Under the pieces are notes generated by a model that worked only from the letters and a program-made list of their open reading frames with translations, ran no database searches and was not told the DNA's origin. Positions 19,151-28,600 of a DNA stretch of 64,000 bases are shown one piece after another. A program made the position numbers and the translations under genes. This stretch comes from Alphaproteobacteria bacterium. GTDB taxonomy: Bacteria; Pseudomonadota; Alphaproteobacteria; Micropepsales; Micropepsaceae. Every line of letters begins with the position of its first letter. Position 1 is the first letter of the stretch. The stretch is taken from positions 62,001 through 126,000 of the forward strand of contig JAATGP010000035.1 in the NCBI GenBank assembly GCA_015654635.1, given 5' to 3'.

Positions 19151-19425
19151 CAAAGCGCCACTGTCTCACGGCTCTTGTGCTTCATGGCTTGTGCGGCGAG
19201 CGCCACCTGGGTGCGGTTGTGCACGTTCAGCTTGCGCATGAGCACCGTCATATGGGCTTTGACGGTCGCCTCGGCTATCCCCAAATCAAAGGCGATTTGT
19301 TTGTTGAGAAGGCCGGAATGAACCCCGTGCAAAATTTTCCATTGCATTGGCGTCAGATGGGTGGAAGCGGCATCGCGAGCACAATCGCCGCTTTCCAGCT
19401 CATAGGATGATGATAGGCTTTCCAT
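19150..19425 (-). CDS. Orphan LuxR-type DNA-binding protein, no receiver domain
   Basis: 91-aa protein made almost only of a GerE/LuxR helix-turn-helix (HLTPMQWKILHGVHSGLLNKQI, then AEATVKAHMTVLMRKLNVHN). The ATG at 19425 was chosen because AGGGAGG lies 6 bases upstream; a longer frame upstream lacks such a site. The domain is like those at the C-terminus of NarL/FixJ response regulators, but nothing in the sequence upstream encodes a receiver domain. It may be a stand-alone regulator or the remnant of a response regulator. It is convergent with the RND gene and divergent from gntP, with 294 bp between the start codons. Its targets are unknown. Confidence 0.75.
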   Translation of the reverse strand: MESLSSSYELESGDCARDAASTHLTPMQWKILHGVHSGLLNKQIAFDLGIAEATVKAHMTVLMRKLNVHNRTQVALAAQAMKHKSRETVAL

Positions 19426-19549
19426 GAACACCTCCCTGCGGTGCTTTTGTTGTTTCTCCAACAACCGATAACCGCGCGCGGTCTTTGGTGCTGCGACAAC
19501 TTGCTACAAGCTACTAAAATTAGTTGGACAAGTTCAAGGCCAAAAGGGC

Positions 19550-19568
19550 CACATTTCTAAGAAATGTG
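19550..19568. promoter_or_regulatory. Perfect inverted repeat upstream of gntP
   Basis: CACATTTCT-A-AGAAATGTG has 9-bp perfect arms around one base. It lies between the LuxR-type gene and gntP. Its symmetry suggests a protein-binding site or cruciform; the binder is unknown. Confidence 0.4.
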
Positions 19569-19593
19569 CCCATACTTGCGTTTTTGATCTGAT

Positions 19594-19608
19594 ATCTGTC
19601 ATACAGAT
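19594..19608. promoter_or_regulatory. Candidate FCD-GntR operator upstream of gntP
   Basis: ATCTGT-CAT-ACAGAT is a perfect 6-3-6 palindrome containing TGTCATACA, the core often seen in operators of FCD-type GntR regulators. Such a regulator is encoded two genes downstream (21110-21787). A CGCCCG-AAAA-CGGGCG hairpin follows at 19610-19625, and TGTCA/TGACA arms recur at 19630-19646. Confidence 0.5.
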
Positions 19609-19663
19609 TCGCCCGAAAACGGGCGGACTTGTCAGGATGCATGACAGCCGCGGGAGGAAAATA

Positions 19664-19723
19664 ATGCCGCAATTCTGCGCTTTGGGGCATCCGCAGCCTC
19701 TTTGGAGCGCGCCGCGGCCATGA
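19664..19723 (+). CDS. Candidate 19-aa leader peptide overlapping gntP
   Basis: A short frame, MPQFCALGHPQPLWSAPRP then TGA, begins 4 bases after a strong ribosome site GGGAGGAAAATA. Its stop overlaps the gntP start in the ATGA arrangement used for translational coupling. The frame differs from gntP, so it is not an N-terminal extension. The much weaker ribosome site of gntP itself (GGAGCG) makes coupling plausible. No amino-acid run typical of attenuators is present. It could be chance; no homologue is known to me. Confidence 0.4.
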   Translation: MPQFCALGHPQPLWSAPRP

Positions 19724-21066
19724 TGGTTTCCGACAGCCGTTTGGTACTGGCCGCCCTTATCGGCATCATTCTTTCTATCGTGCTCATCGTGCGCGGGCGC
19801 TTGCATCCCTTTGTGGCGCTGCTCTGCGGTGCTTTTGTGATCGGTCCGCTTAGTGGGCTTTCCCTCCCCGATACCGCCAAGGCAGTGCAGAAGGGTGTCG
19901 GCGATGTCCTCGGCGGTATCGGCTTGGTGGTGGCCTTGGGGCTGGCCTTGGGAACCATGCTGCAGTTGTCGGATGGGGCTGCCGGCCTCGCCCGCATGAT
20001 GATCGGCCGGGCTGGGGCACGCCGGGCGCCATGGATGAGTTTGCTGGTCGCGCTGGTGCTCGGGCTTCCCTTATTCTTTGAAACCGGTCTGGTGCTGCTG
20101 TTGCCGATTGTCGCCAGCGCGGCAGCCACACTTCCCGCCAGCAAAGACCGTGATTTCATCAAGCTGCGATTGATGCTGTCTGCCTTGACCGGGCTTTCGG
20201 TGATTCATGCGCTGGTACCGCCGCATCCAGGCCCATTGCTGGCGGTCACGATGTTGAATGCGAATCTGGGCCTCACCATCATCTACGGTGTGCTCGTGGC
20301 GGTGCCGACAGCGATTGTGGCAGGACCCTTGCTGTCGCTGATCACGGCCCGCGGTGTGATACTCGCTCCCACCCCAGCCCTTCCTGTCGTGAGCGGCGTC
20401 TATCCAACGCAGACTTGGCGTGCCCTCTTTGTGGTGCTGCTGCCGGTGCTGCTGATCGCGGCCGGGCAGATTGAAGCGCTGTTGCCGCACAGCCTAGCAC
20501 CGCATTTTGCCTGGCTGTCGCTGGCAAGCAATCCGGTATTGGCTTTGCTGGTGGCGTGCCTTGTGGCGTTGCCGCTGCTGTTTGGTGCACGCATGGGCAA
20601 AGCCGATGTGCAGCAGGCCATCTGGCAGGAAACCATGAAGCCCGCCGGGGCGATCCTGCTTGCCATTGGGGCGGGCGGGGCGCTGAAGCAGGTGCTGGTG
20701 AGCGCAGGTCTATCCGATCTGCTGGCGCGGCTTGCCGCCACAGGTTCGCTGTCGCCGATCCTGCTGGCATGGTCGATTGCCGTCGCCATTCGGCTCGCCA
20801 CCGGTTCGGCCACGGTGGCGACGATCACGGCAGCCGGGATCATGCCGGGCGTGGTGGCTGCTTCCGGCGTTTCGCCGGAATGGATCGTACTGGCCATCGG
20901 GGCGGGATCGGTGTTCTTCTCGCATGTCAACGATCCGGGATTCTGGCTGGTGAAAAGTTATTTGGGCTCCACGACGCCTGCAACCTTTCGCACCTGGTCG
21001 GTGCTGGAGACGGCGGTGTCCGTCATGGGACTTGCCTTGGTCCTTGTGCTAAGCCGCTTACTTTAG
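19720..21066 (+). CDS. gntP: Gluconate permease, GntP family
   Basis: Inner-membrane gluconate:H+ symporter (448 aa from the ATG at 19720, a standard length). Hydrophobic helices cover the whole protein. GntP-family stretches include GLPLFFETGLVLLLPIV and VIHALVPPHPGPLLAV, plus the C-terminal FFSHVNDPGFWLVK. Two adjacent ATGs (19720, 19723) are possible starts. A regulator (FCD-GntR) lies 43 bp downstream, and gluconokinase is convergent with that regulator, giving a gluconate uptake and phosphorylation module feeding 6-phosphogluconate to central metabolism. Related sugar acids are possible substrates. Confidence 0.9.
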   Translation: MMVSDSRLVLAALIGIILSIVLIVRGRLHPFVALLCGAFVIGPLSGLSLPDTAKAVQKGVGDVLGGIGLVVALGLALGTMLQLSDGAAGLARMMIGRAGARRAPWMSLLVALVLGLPLFFETGLVLLLPIVASAAATLPASKDRDFIKLRLMLSALTGLSVIHALVPPHPGPLLAVTMLNANLGLTIIYGVLVAVPTAIVAGPLLSLITARGVILAPTPALPVVSGVYPTQTWRALFVVLLPVLLIAAGQIEALLPHSLAPHFAWLSLASNPVLALLVACLVALPLLFGARMGKADVQQAIWQETMKPAGAILLAIGAGGALKQVLVSAGLSDLLARLAATGSLSPILLAWSIAVAIRLATGSATVATITAAGIMPGVVAASGVSPEWIVLAIGAGSVFFSHVNDPGFWLVKSYLGSTTPATFRTWSVLETAVSVMGLALVLVLSRLL

Positions 21067-21109
21067 GTGCTGCAATGCAATCATTCCGGATGAAGAACGA
21101 GGGCAATCC

Positions 21110-21787
21110 ATGAGCGGCAGGCGGCTCGCCGATCAGGCCTATTCGGGGATTGTCGCGTTTATCGGCGCGCAAAAGCTCTGCGTTGGCGACCGTCTTCCTT
21201 CGGAGGTGAGTCTTGCGGAAATGTTCGGCATGTCGCGTACGATTGTCCGCGAAGCGTTGGTGCGGCTGGCTTCCGATGGCATTACCGAAGCGCGCCGGGG
21301 CGCTGGATCCTATGTCAAAAACCGGCCTTCCGATCGCCTGATTGCTTATACGCAGACCGACAATCTGTCGGCCACGCTGGGCACCTATGAAGTCCGATTC
21401 GTGCTGGAATCCGAAGCCGCGCGTTTGGCTGCGATGCGCCGCTCCGCTGCAGATATGGCGAGCATCGACGATGCTTTGCAGAAATTGCGGTCGGTTCTCC
21501 TCTCCAGCGTGCCCGCCCATGTGGAAGATATGGAACTCCACCGTCAGATTGTCTTGGCAACGACCAATCCTGCCTTTCTGGTGGCCTTCGAAGCCTTGAC
21601 TGTGGATGTCGAACAGATCATGCGCGCCGGTGTCGACATCTCGCGCATGCGTCCGCCAGAGGTGATCGGGGCGATGATGCGCGAGCATGAAGCGATCGTG
21701 GATGCTATTCGTGCTCAGGATGGTGACAGCGCCGCCTTGGCGATGCGCTGGCATCTTGCGGAAGGCCGCAAGCGCTTGATGCCATAG
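21110..21787 (+). CDS. GntR-family regulator with FCD ligand domain
   Basis: 225-aa FadR-subfamily regulator. The winged helix is clear (LPSEVSLAEMFGMSRTIVRE, then a wing ending RRGAGSYVKN). The C-terminal all-helical FCD domain covers about 85-220, with metal-ligand-type residues (EVRFVLESEAARLAA, and REHEAIVDAI with its His). GAGGGC precedes the ATG. It lies 43 bp behind gntP, so it is probably cotranscribed, and is 8 bp from the convergent gluconokinase gene. It is the likely gluconate-responsive regulator of this module, with a candidate operator at 19594-19608. Confidence 0.85.
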   Translation: MSGRRLADQAYSGIVAFIGAQKLCVGDRLPSEVSLAEMFGMSRTIVREALVRLASDGITEARRGAGSYVKNRPSDRLIAYTQTDNLSATLGTYEVRFVLESEAARLAAMRRSAADMASIDDALQKLRSVLLSSVPAHVEDMELHRQIVLATTNPAFLVAFEALTVDVEQIMRAGVDISRMRPPEVIGAMMREHEAIVDAIRAQDGDSAALAMRWHLAEGRKRLMP

Positions 21788-21795
21788 CTGCCGCT

Positions 21796-22371
21796 TTATT
21801 TCGGCGTCATGCCGCCTACAAAATGCGCAATGACCTGATCGCGCAACACCGCCGGCGTCTGGCGCGCATCAAGCATGAACACAGCTTCGTCTGGCGTCGG
21901 GCGTTCCAATGTTTCGAGCTGACTCGTCAGCAGGCTCGGCGGCATGTAATGGCCGGAGCGGCTCGATAGCCTGCGCAATAATTCATCGTGCTCAACATCC
22001 AGCAGCACGAAGCAGACCGCTGCTTTAATCGTTTCGCGCAACCGGTCGCGATAAATTCTTCGCAAAGCTGAGCAGGCCACAACGGCGACGCCATGCTGAG
22101 AAACCTCCGCGTCGACAGCATGCCCCACCCTGTCGAGCCAGGGCCAGCGATCCTCGTCCGTCAAGGCTTGCCCAGAGCGCATCTTGGCGATCGCGGTTGG
22201 TGTATGAAACGCATCGGCATCGAGAAAAGGACAGCCGAGAGCGAGCGCAAGTTCGGCGCCCAGAGTCGATTTTCCGCTGCCGCTTACACCCATGATGAGG
22301 AAAGCAAGCGGTGCACTCTCGCGAAAACTGTCAGGCACGTCGCTGTATTCCCACACTGTTACCGGTCCCAC
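21796..22371 (-). CDS. gntK: Gluconokinase
   Basis: Phosphorylates gluconate to 6-phosphogluconate. A GntK/IdnK-type P-loop kinase of about 191 aa with Walker A GVSGSGKST (residues 28-36), the substrate-side LDADAFHTPTAIAKMRSGQ and DEDRWPWLDRV motifs, CSALRRIYRDRLR, and the lid region SRSGHYMPPSLLTSQLETLE. The start is uncertain: a GTG at 22371 is used because an internal ATG at 22293 would remove the first beta-strand. It is the only kinase in the gluconate module and is convergent with the FCD regulator. Confidence 0.88.
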   Translation of the reverse strand: MGPVTVWEYSDVPDSFRESAPLAFLIMGVSGSGKSTLGAELALALGCPFLDADAFHTPTAIAKMRSGQALTDEDRWPWLDRVGHAVDAEVSQHGVAVVACSALRRIYRDRLRETIKAAVCFVLLDVEHDELLRRLSSRSGHYMPPSLLTSQLETLERPTPDEAVFMLDARQTPAVLRDQVIAHFVGGMTPK

Positions 22372-22535
22372 AAAGGCGCGTGACCATTTTAGACGATCGA
22401 TTGTCGAAGCTTCCGGCGCTGCTGAAAACTACGACCATGGTCGAGGATGTGCGCGCAAAAACTCCCGATATCATCACCCGATGTCGGCCTCGGAAAATTC
22501 CTGCATGTCAGGAACGAGGCGCAAGGCAACTGTTC

Positions 22536-22568
22536 GATAGCAATACTATCCCAACGAAAAGATTGGGA
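22536..22568. promoter_or_regulatory. Paired inverted repeats upstream of the second TBDR
   Basis: GATAG-caata-CTATC (22536-22550) abuts TCCCAA-8nt-TTGGGA (22549-22568), ending 53 bp before the TBDR start. The position suits an operator or 5'-leader structure. The 250-bp gap from gntK (22372-22621) holds nothing else that I could recognise. Confidence 0.35.
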
Positions 22569-22621
22569 CCGATATCGAAGCAGTCGGGAGCGGATAAAAC
22601 ATAGTCGGGGAGAGAAGATCA

Positions 22622-25582
22622 ATGCGACAGAGCGACGATGCAGTCTCAACCGTTGCGCCGCGCCGGTTGTGGAAGGCCGCTATGGCATCAACAAGCCTGG
22701 CCGCCATTATGGCCATATCTTTGGCGATGGCAGCAGAGGCGCAAGAATCCGGCACGAGGTCGCAGCCCGATACCGCCGAGGTGGTTGTCATCACCGGTTC
22801 GCGCATTCAAAGCACCAGCTATTCTGCTCCCACGCCCACCACAATTATCGGCACCGAGCAAATCGAAAAGAACGCGCAGCCGAATATCTTCAACACGATT
22901 GCTCAACTTCCGTCGCTTCAGGGCTCGTCGGGCACCACCGTCAATACCTTCAGCACCTCCAGCGGTCAGCAGGGCCTCAGCTCCTTTTCGTTGCGCGGCC
23001 TGGGCACGATCCGGACGCTGACGTTGCTTGATGGCCAGCGTGTTGTGGGTGCCAACGTGACGGGCGTCCCCGATATCAGCCTGTTTCCACAGCTCTTGGT
23101 CGAGCGCGTCGATGTCGTGACCGGCGGCGCCTCGGCGTCCTACGGTTCCGATGCGGTCGGCGGCGTCGTCAACTTCATCACCGATAAGCGCTTCGAAGGG
23201 TTCAAGGGCAATGTTCAAGGCGGCATCACCACCTATGGCGATGATGCGCAATATCTGCTTCAGGCAGCCTATGGCACCGCGCTCCTCGGCAATCGGCTAC
23301 ATTTCGAGATTGCTGGTGAATACGATCACGAGGATGGCATCCCTGCCGGGGGCTTCGGTGAGAATGCGCCGAATGGCCGTACCTGGTACCGAGCCTCCAC
23401 GCTGCTCAACACCGGCATCACCAACAACGGCCTGCCGCAATATAACTATCGCGATCATGCTCAGGCCTCGGGCTATTCCAAATATGGTCTGATCTCTGCT
23501 GGCCCGCTGCAGGGCACGGCCTTTGACATCAGCGGCCATCCCTACCCGTTCGTCTATGGTTCCAATGGCGTACCGGTCAAAGATGCCGGCGGTCATGTGA
23601 CCGGCTGCTATACCGGCTTCTGCGTTGGCGGCGACCGGACTGGCGATGTCGGCATCGGCGCGTCACTCATGTCGGGGATCAAGCGTCTGAACGGTTACAG
23701 CCGCATCGGCTATGATTTGGATACCGACAACGAAATCTATGCCAGCGTGAACTGGGCCCGGGTGACGTCTAACAACCAGCCCAATCCCGGCGCGCAGAAG
23801 TCAGGCTTGACCCTATCCTGTTCTAATCCTTATGTGCCGGCATCGGTCATGGCGGCCTGCGCAGCCAACGGCATCACGAGCTTCCAATATGGCACCGACG
23901 ACGCCATGTTGCCTAATACCCATGTCAACACTTCACGTCGGCAAGCCCGCCTTGTCGTTGGTGCAGATGGTAAGCTGAACATTGGTTCCGGCTGGCGTTA
24001 TGACGCTTACTATGAGCGCGGCGAAGAACTCAGCGACATCCGTGTTCGTAACATGATGCTGTCGCCACGCTTCAACAACGCCATTCAGGCAACCACGCTC
24101 AACGGTCAAATCGTTTGCGCCGATGCCACCGCACGCGCCAACGGTTGTCAGCCGCTGGACATCATCGGCGCTCCCCCGCCGAGCCCATCGACGCTGGACT
24201 ATCTCGAACCGGCAGGCGGTCCGTTCCAGCACACCCACCAGACGCAAGATGCGGCCAGTCTTTCGATCAATGGCGAGCCCTTCTCGCTTTGGGCGGGGCC
24301 TGTGTCGATCGCCTTCGGCGGCGAATATCGCCGCGAATATTACCGCGTCAATGCCGATCCCTATGGTAACGGCGTAACCAGCACCAATCCCAATACCAAT
24401 TTGTATCCGGCCGATCCCGTTTTGAGCACGGCTGGCAACAACTGGTATGCTGGCAATTATCACGACGGCAGCGGCAAATATGACGTCAAAGAAGGATTCG
24501 CGGAAACCAATATTCCGTTTCTCGATTCCGCGTCCTTCGGTAAGGCCAATCTGAACGTGGCTGGCCGTGTGACGGACTACAGCACTTCTGGCACCATCTA
24601 CACCTGGAAGATTGGCGGCACTTGGGAAACGCCCCTGGATGGTCTCCGCTTCCGGGCCGTCACGTCGAGCGACGTGCGTGCGCCCAACTTGTCGGAATTG
24701 TTCGCAGCCCCGGTGACGACGACCATTCCCAGTTTCACCAATCCGTTCAACAAGACCTCGATCACCATCCTTCAGAACGCCATCGGCAACACCGCGCTGG
24801 TGCCGGAAGTCGCGCGTAATATCGAAGCGGGCGTTGTTCTATCCCAACCAAGCTGGCTGCCCGGCTTCAGTGCTTCGCTCGATTACTACAGCATCACGCT
24901 GAACAAGGGCATTTCGAGCCTGGCCGCCGCCGACATCGTGAACTCCTGCTTCCAGGGCGTGACCCAGCTTTGCAGTGCCTTCAACCTCGCTCCGGCAAGC
25001 GGCACGCCTTTTGTAAATGCGCAAACCTTCAATTTGGCATCGATTTTCACGGAAGGGTTTGACCTCGAGGCGAGCTATCAATTTGAACTCGATGATCTGG
25101 CCGTGCCCGGGCATTTCGCGGTCCATGGCTTGGCAACGAACGTCAGCACTTTCGTCACCAATTCGGGTATTCCCGGCCTCGTTCCCGTCCAAAGCGCCGG
25201 TACCAATACCGGCAACACACCGCATTGGAAGCTGCTCCTCATCGAGAGCTGGGATACCGACAATTTCGACATCACCCTGCAGGAGCGCTGGTTCAGCGAT
25301 GGCGTCATCGGCCGCCAATACATCGTCTGCTCGACCGGTTGTCCGGTTTCGACCAGCAACAATCCGACCCTCGACAACAATTCGATGTCCGGCGCCTTGT
25401 ATATTGACATTGGCGGCTCCTACAACATCACCGACAATGTGAAGGCATATTTCAAAGTCGACAATCTGTTCGATCATGATCCAACGGCAGCGCCCCAGAC
25501 CAACACCGGCCTCGACACCAATCCTGCGCTTTACGATATGGCGGGCAGGTTGTACCGGGTTGGGGTGCGGTTCAGTTTGTGA
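22622..25582 (+). CDS. TonB-dependent receptor (putative beta-1,3-glucan oligosaccharides)
   Basis: Outer-membrane receptor, 986 aa, starting after GGGGAGAGA. It has a signal peptide ending at AAEAQ, a plug with EVVVITGSRIQSTSYSAPTPTT, SLRGLGTIRTLTLLDGQRVV and VVTGGASASYGSDAVGGVV, and a barrel ending in YRVGVRFSL. This APTP-type plug resembles that of the receptor at 60278 and differs from those at 9317 and 31914. The GH55-like gene starts 36 bp downstream on the same strand, which suggests that the imported ligand is a product of beta-1,3-glucan digestion. Confidence 0.85.
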   Translation: MRQSDDAVSTVAPRRLWKAAMASTSLAAIMAISLAMAAEAQESGTRSQPDTAEVVVITGSRIQSTSYSAPTPTTIIGTEQIEKNAQPNIFNTIAQLPSLQGSSGTTVNTFSTSSGQQGLSSFSLRGLGTIRTLTLLDGQRVVGANVTGVPDISLFPQLLVERVDVVTGGASASYGSDAVGGVVNFITDKRFEGFKGNVQGGITTYGDDAQYLLQAAYGTALLGNRLHFEIAGEYDHEDGIPAGGFGENAPNGRTWYRASTLLNTGITNNGLPQYNYRDHAQASGYSKYGLISAGPLQGTAFDISGHPYPFVYGSNGVPVKDAGGHVTGCYTGFCVGGDRTGDVGIGASLMSGIKRLNGYSRIGYDLDTDNEIYASVNWARVTSNNQPNPGAQKSGLTLSCSNPYVPASVMAACAANGITSFQYGTDDAMLPNTHVNTSRRQARLVVGADGKLNIGSGWRYDAYYERGEELSDIRVRNMMLSPRFNNAIQATTLNGQIVCADATARANGCQPLDIIGAPPPSPSTLDYLEPAGGPFQHTHQTQDAASLSINGEPFSLWAGPVSIAFGGEYRREYYRVNADPYGNGVTSTNPNTNLYPADPVLSTAGNNWYAGNYHDGSGKYDVKEGFAETNIPFLDSASFGKANLNVAGRVTDYSTSGTIYTWKIGGTWETPLDGLRFRAVTSSDVRAPNLSELFAAPVTTTIPSFTNPFNKTSITILQNAIGNTALVPEVARNIEAGVVLSQPSWLPGFSASLDYYSITLNKGISSLAAADIVNSCFQGVTQLCSAFNLAPASGTPFVNAQTFNLASIFTEGFDLEASYQFELDDLAVPGHFAVHGLATNVSTFVTNSGIPGLVPVQSAGTNTGNTPHWKLLLIESWDTDNFDITLQERWFSDGVIGRQYIVCSTGCPVSTSNNPTLDNNSMSGALYIDIGGSYNITDNVKAYFKVDNLFDHDPTAAPQTNTGLDTNPALYDMAGRLYRVGVRFSL

Positions 25583-25611
25583 GTTGGGTCCTCAAATTTG
25601 TGAGTTGAGTC
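25576..25611 (+). repeat. 15-bp direct repeat at TBDR/GH55 junction
   Basis: TTTGTGAGTTGGGTC (25576-25590), which includes the receptor stop codon, is repeated as TTTGTGAGTTGAGTC (25597-25611), 21 bp apart with one mismatch. It looks like a small local duplication next to the GH55 start. Confidence 0.7.
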
Positions 25612-25618
25612 TTTGAAC

Positions 25619-28600
25619 ATGAACACATTACGCATCTGCAGTTTTTGGTTTGCCGCCATGGTGTTGAGTGGAGCGGCTTTGGCATCCACCTCTGTTTTTG
25701 CCACAGCCCCATCGGATCCGCGGGCCGTCACGGTGGCGGGGCGCGGTGATGGCATTGCCGATGATACGGCGGCCCTTCAAACCGCCATCGATCGGGCAGG
25801 CGAGGGTGGCGGCGGGATAGTCTTCCTCCCTTCCGGCCGCTACCGCATCAGCCGCACGATCCTGGTGGGGCCCGGTGTCCGTCTTTACGGCACCGGGCCA
25901 ACCCGTCCGGTTCTGCTGCTGGGGGATCGCACGCCCGGCTTTCAGCGCGGTGTTGCTAATATGGTGGTTTTTACCGGGGCCAAATTCGCGGCCTTCCCGC
26001 ATGTGCCATTTCCGCCGCCGAGTGTGGTACCCTTTGATCCCAAAATCGCCGATGCCAATTCGGGCACTTTCTATTCCGCGATCAGCAATGTCGATGTCGA
26101 GATTGGCACCGGCAATCCGGCGGCCGCGGCGATACGCTTTCGCGTCGCTCAGCATGCGTTCCTCAGCCACATGGAGTTTCACTTGGGCTCCGGCTTCGCG
26201 GGCATTTATCAGGCGGGCAATCTGATTCGGGATGTGCATTTTCACGGTGGCCGCTATGGCATCGTGACTGAGAAGACCTCGCCCGCATGGCAATTCACGG
26301 TCGTCGATTCCAGCTTCGACGGTCAGCGCGCTGCCGCCATCCGCGAGCACGAGGTCGGGTTGACGCTGGTCAATGTTGCGATCCGCAATGTGCCGGTGGG
26401 GATCGATATCGACCGCGGTTATAATGACCAGCTATGGGGCAAAGACGTTCGCTTTGAGCAGGTGAAAAACGCCGCGATCATCATCTCCAACGAAAATAAC
26501 GTCTATACCCAGATCGGCTTCGAGAACGCGCTGGCGGCCGACACGCCGGTATTCGCGCGGTTTCGCGACAGCGGGAAAAAGGTGGACGGCAAAGGGCGGT
26601 TCTACCGCGTCGCGGCGTTCAGCCATGGCTTGGCCGTGCCGGGTGTTGGACAAATGGGGCAGACTGCCACCACGGCGGAACTGACGCCGCTTGATGCCTT
26701 GCCGCCCGAGCGCGCGCCTGCGATCCGCGCCTTGCCGCCGGTTTCCGAATGGAGCAATGCGCACGATCTCGGCGCTCTTGGGGATGGCAAGGCGGACGAT
26801 ACGGCGGCGCTGCAGCGCGCCATCGATAGCCACCGCGTGGTCTATCTGCCATCCGGCCTTTACAAGGTCACCGACACGCTGCATTTGAAGCCCAACACGG
26901 TGCTCATTGCACTGCATCCGACCCAGACGGAGATCTTCCTTCCCGATTCGACGCCCTCCTATCAGGGTGTCGCGGCGGCAAAACCCCTGATCCAATCGGC
27001 AGAAGGCGGTGATGCCATACTCTCCGGTGTTGGTCTCTACACTGGCGACATCAATCCGCGCGCCACTGCCTTACTATGGATGGCTGGTGCGGAGTCATTG
27101 GTCGAAGATATCAAATTCCAGCTCGCACTCGGCAAGGATTTTCCCGGTGCAGCCACTTCCGCGCCCTTCAACGCGGCGCAAACTGCAACCCCCGCCCCAT
27201 CCGAATTCTTCAACATCAAGCCATCACCGCGCTGGGATGGGCAGTATCCCAGCCTATGGGTGACGAAGGGCGGCGGCGGTACCTTCATCGGCTGCTGGAG
27301 CCCGAATACCTTTGCCGGCGCGGGATTCTACATCTCGGATACCAGCACGCCGGGGCACGCCTACGAGATGTCGGTCGAGCATCATGTGCGCCACGAGATT
27401 GTTCTGGAACGGGTGGCCAATTGGGAACTGTTGGCACCACAAACCGAGGAAGAATACCGCGAGAGCGGCAATGCGGTGTCGCTCGAAATCCGCGATTCCC
27501 ACGACATTCTGATCGCCAATTACCACGCCTATCGCGTCACCCGCACGTTGGTCCCGGCCCGGTCGGCGGTCGAACTTAGCAACTCGAGCAGCATTCACTT
27601 CCGCAACGTGCATGTGAATAGCGAAAGCGGCTTTACAAGTTGTGACGGCGACGCCTGCATCACCTATTTGCGCGCCAACAAATTTCCGTACGAGAATGCG
27701 ATTGTCGACATTACGCACGGGCAAAAGCTGCGCGAGCGCGAATTCGCCTCGCTCGACATTCCGGCCGCTGCGGCACCAATTGCGGCTGCCACCAGTCCCG
27801 TTGTCAGCAAGCTCGCCGACGGTTTCTTCGCGCTTGGCGGCGGGGCGGCGGATTCGCATGGCACGTTCTATTTTATCGATCGCACATTCCAGCGCATTTA
27901 CAGCTGGTCGCCAACGTTGGGTTTGCGGGTCGTCAACGATCAGCCATTGGATGCTGTTAATCTGGCGGTGGACCGCTCTGACAATCTGCTTGTGCTGTCC
28001 TCTGCGGGGTTTGAAGGGGCCGTCTTCAGCCTTAAGCCAGACGGTGCAATCGCCCCCATCCCGCCGGCGCCTATAGCCCCGCATCCGCAAGCAGCGTTCG
28101 CTTTGCCAGCCAATTGGTGGGTCAATGGCGAGTTCAAAGATCAATACGATCCGGCGCACGATCACTTCAAGACACTCGCCGAACTCTTTGCCGCCGATGC
28201 TGCAACGGCGCCGTCCCAGGAATATGTCTCGCCGGATGGCAGTCTGGTGCTGCCGGCCTATCATGTGGTCCATCAAGGCCCGCCAGACAATCGTGGCTGG
28301 CGCTTCTCGCACGCGCTGGATAGCTATGGCTTCACGCTGGCGCAGCCCGGCACACGCGCCTTCATCAGCAATGGCTCCGAGGCGCGAACCTACAGCGCCA
28401 AAGTTGGGTCAAGCGGTGCGCTCCTCGATCTGAAATTTTTTGCAGAGCGCGGTGGTGAGAGTGTGGTGGCCGACAGCGCTGGCCGCGTCTACGTGGCCAA
28501 TGGGCAGATTTTCGTCTACACCGCCCAGGGTGAAGAAGTGGGCCGCATCGATGTGCCGGACAGGCCTTTACAGCTGGTAATCGGCGGGGCGGGCCATCAC

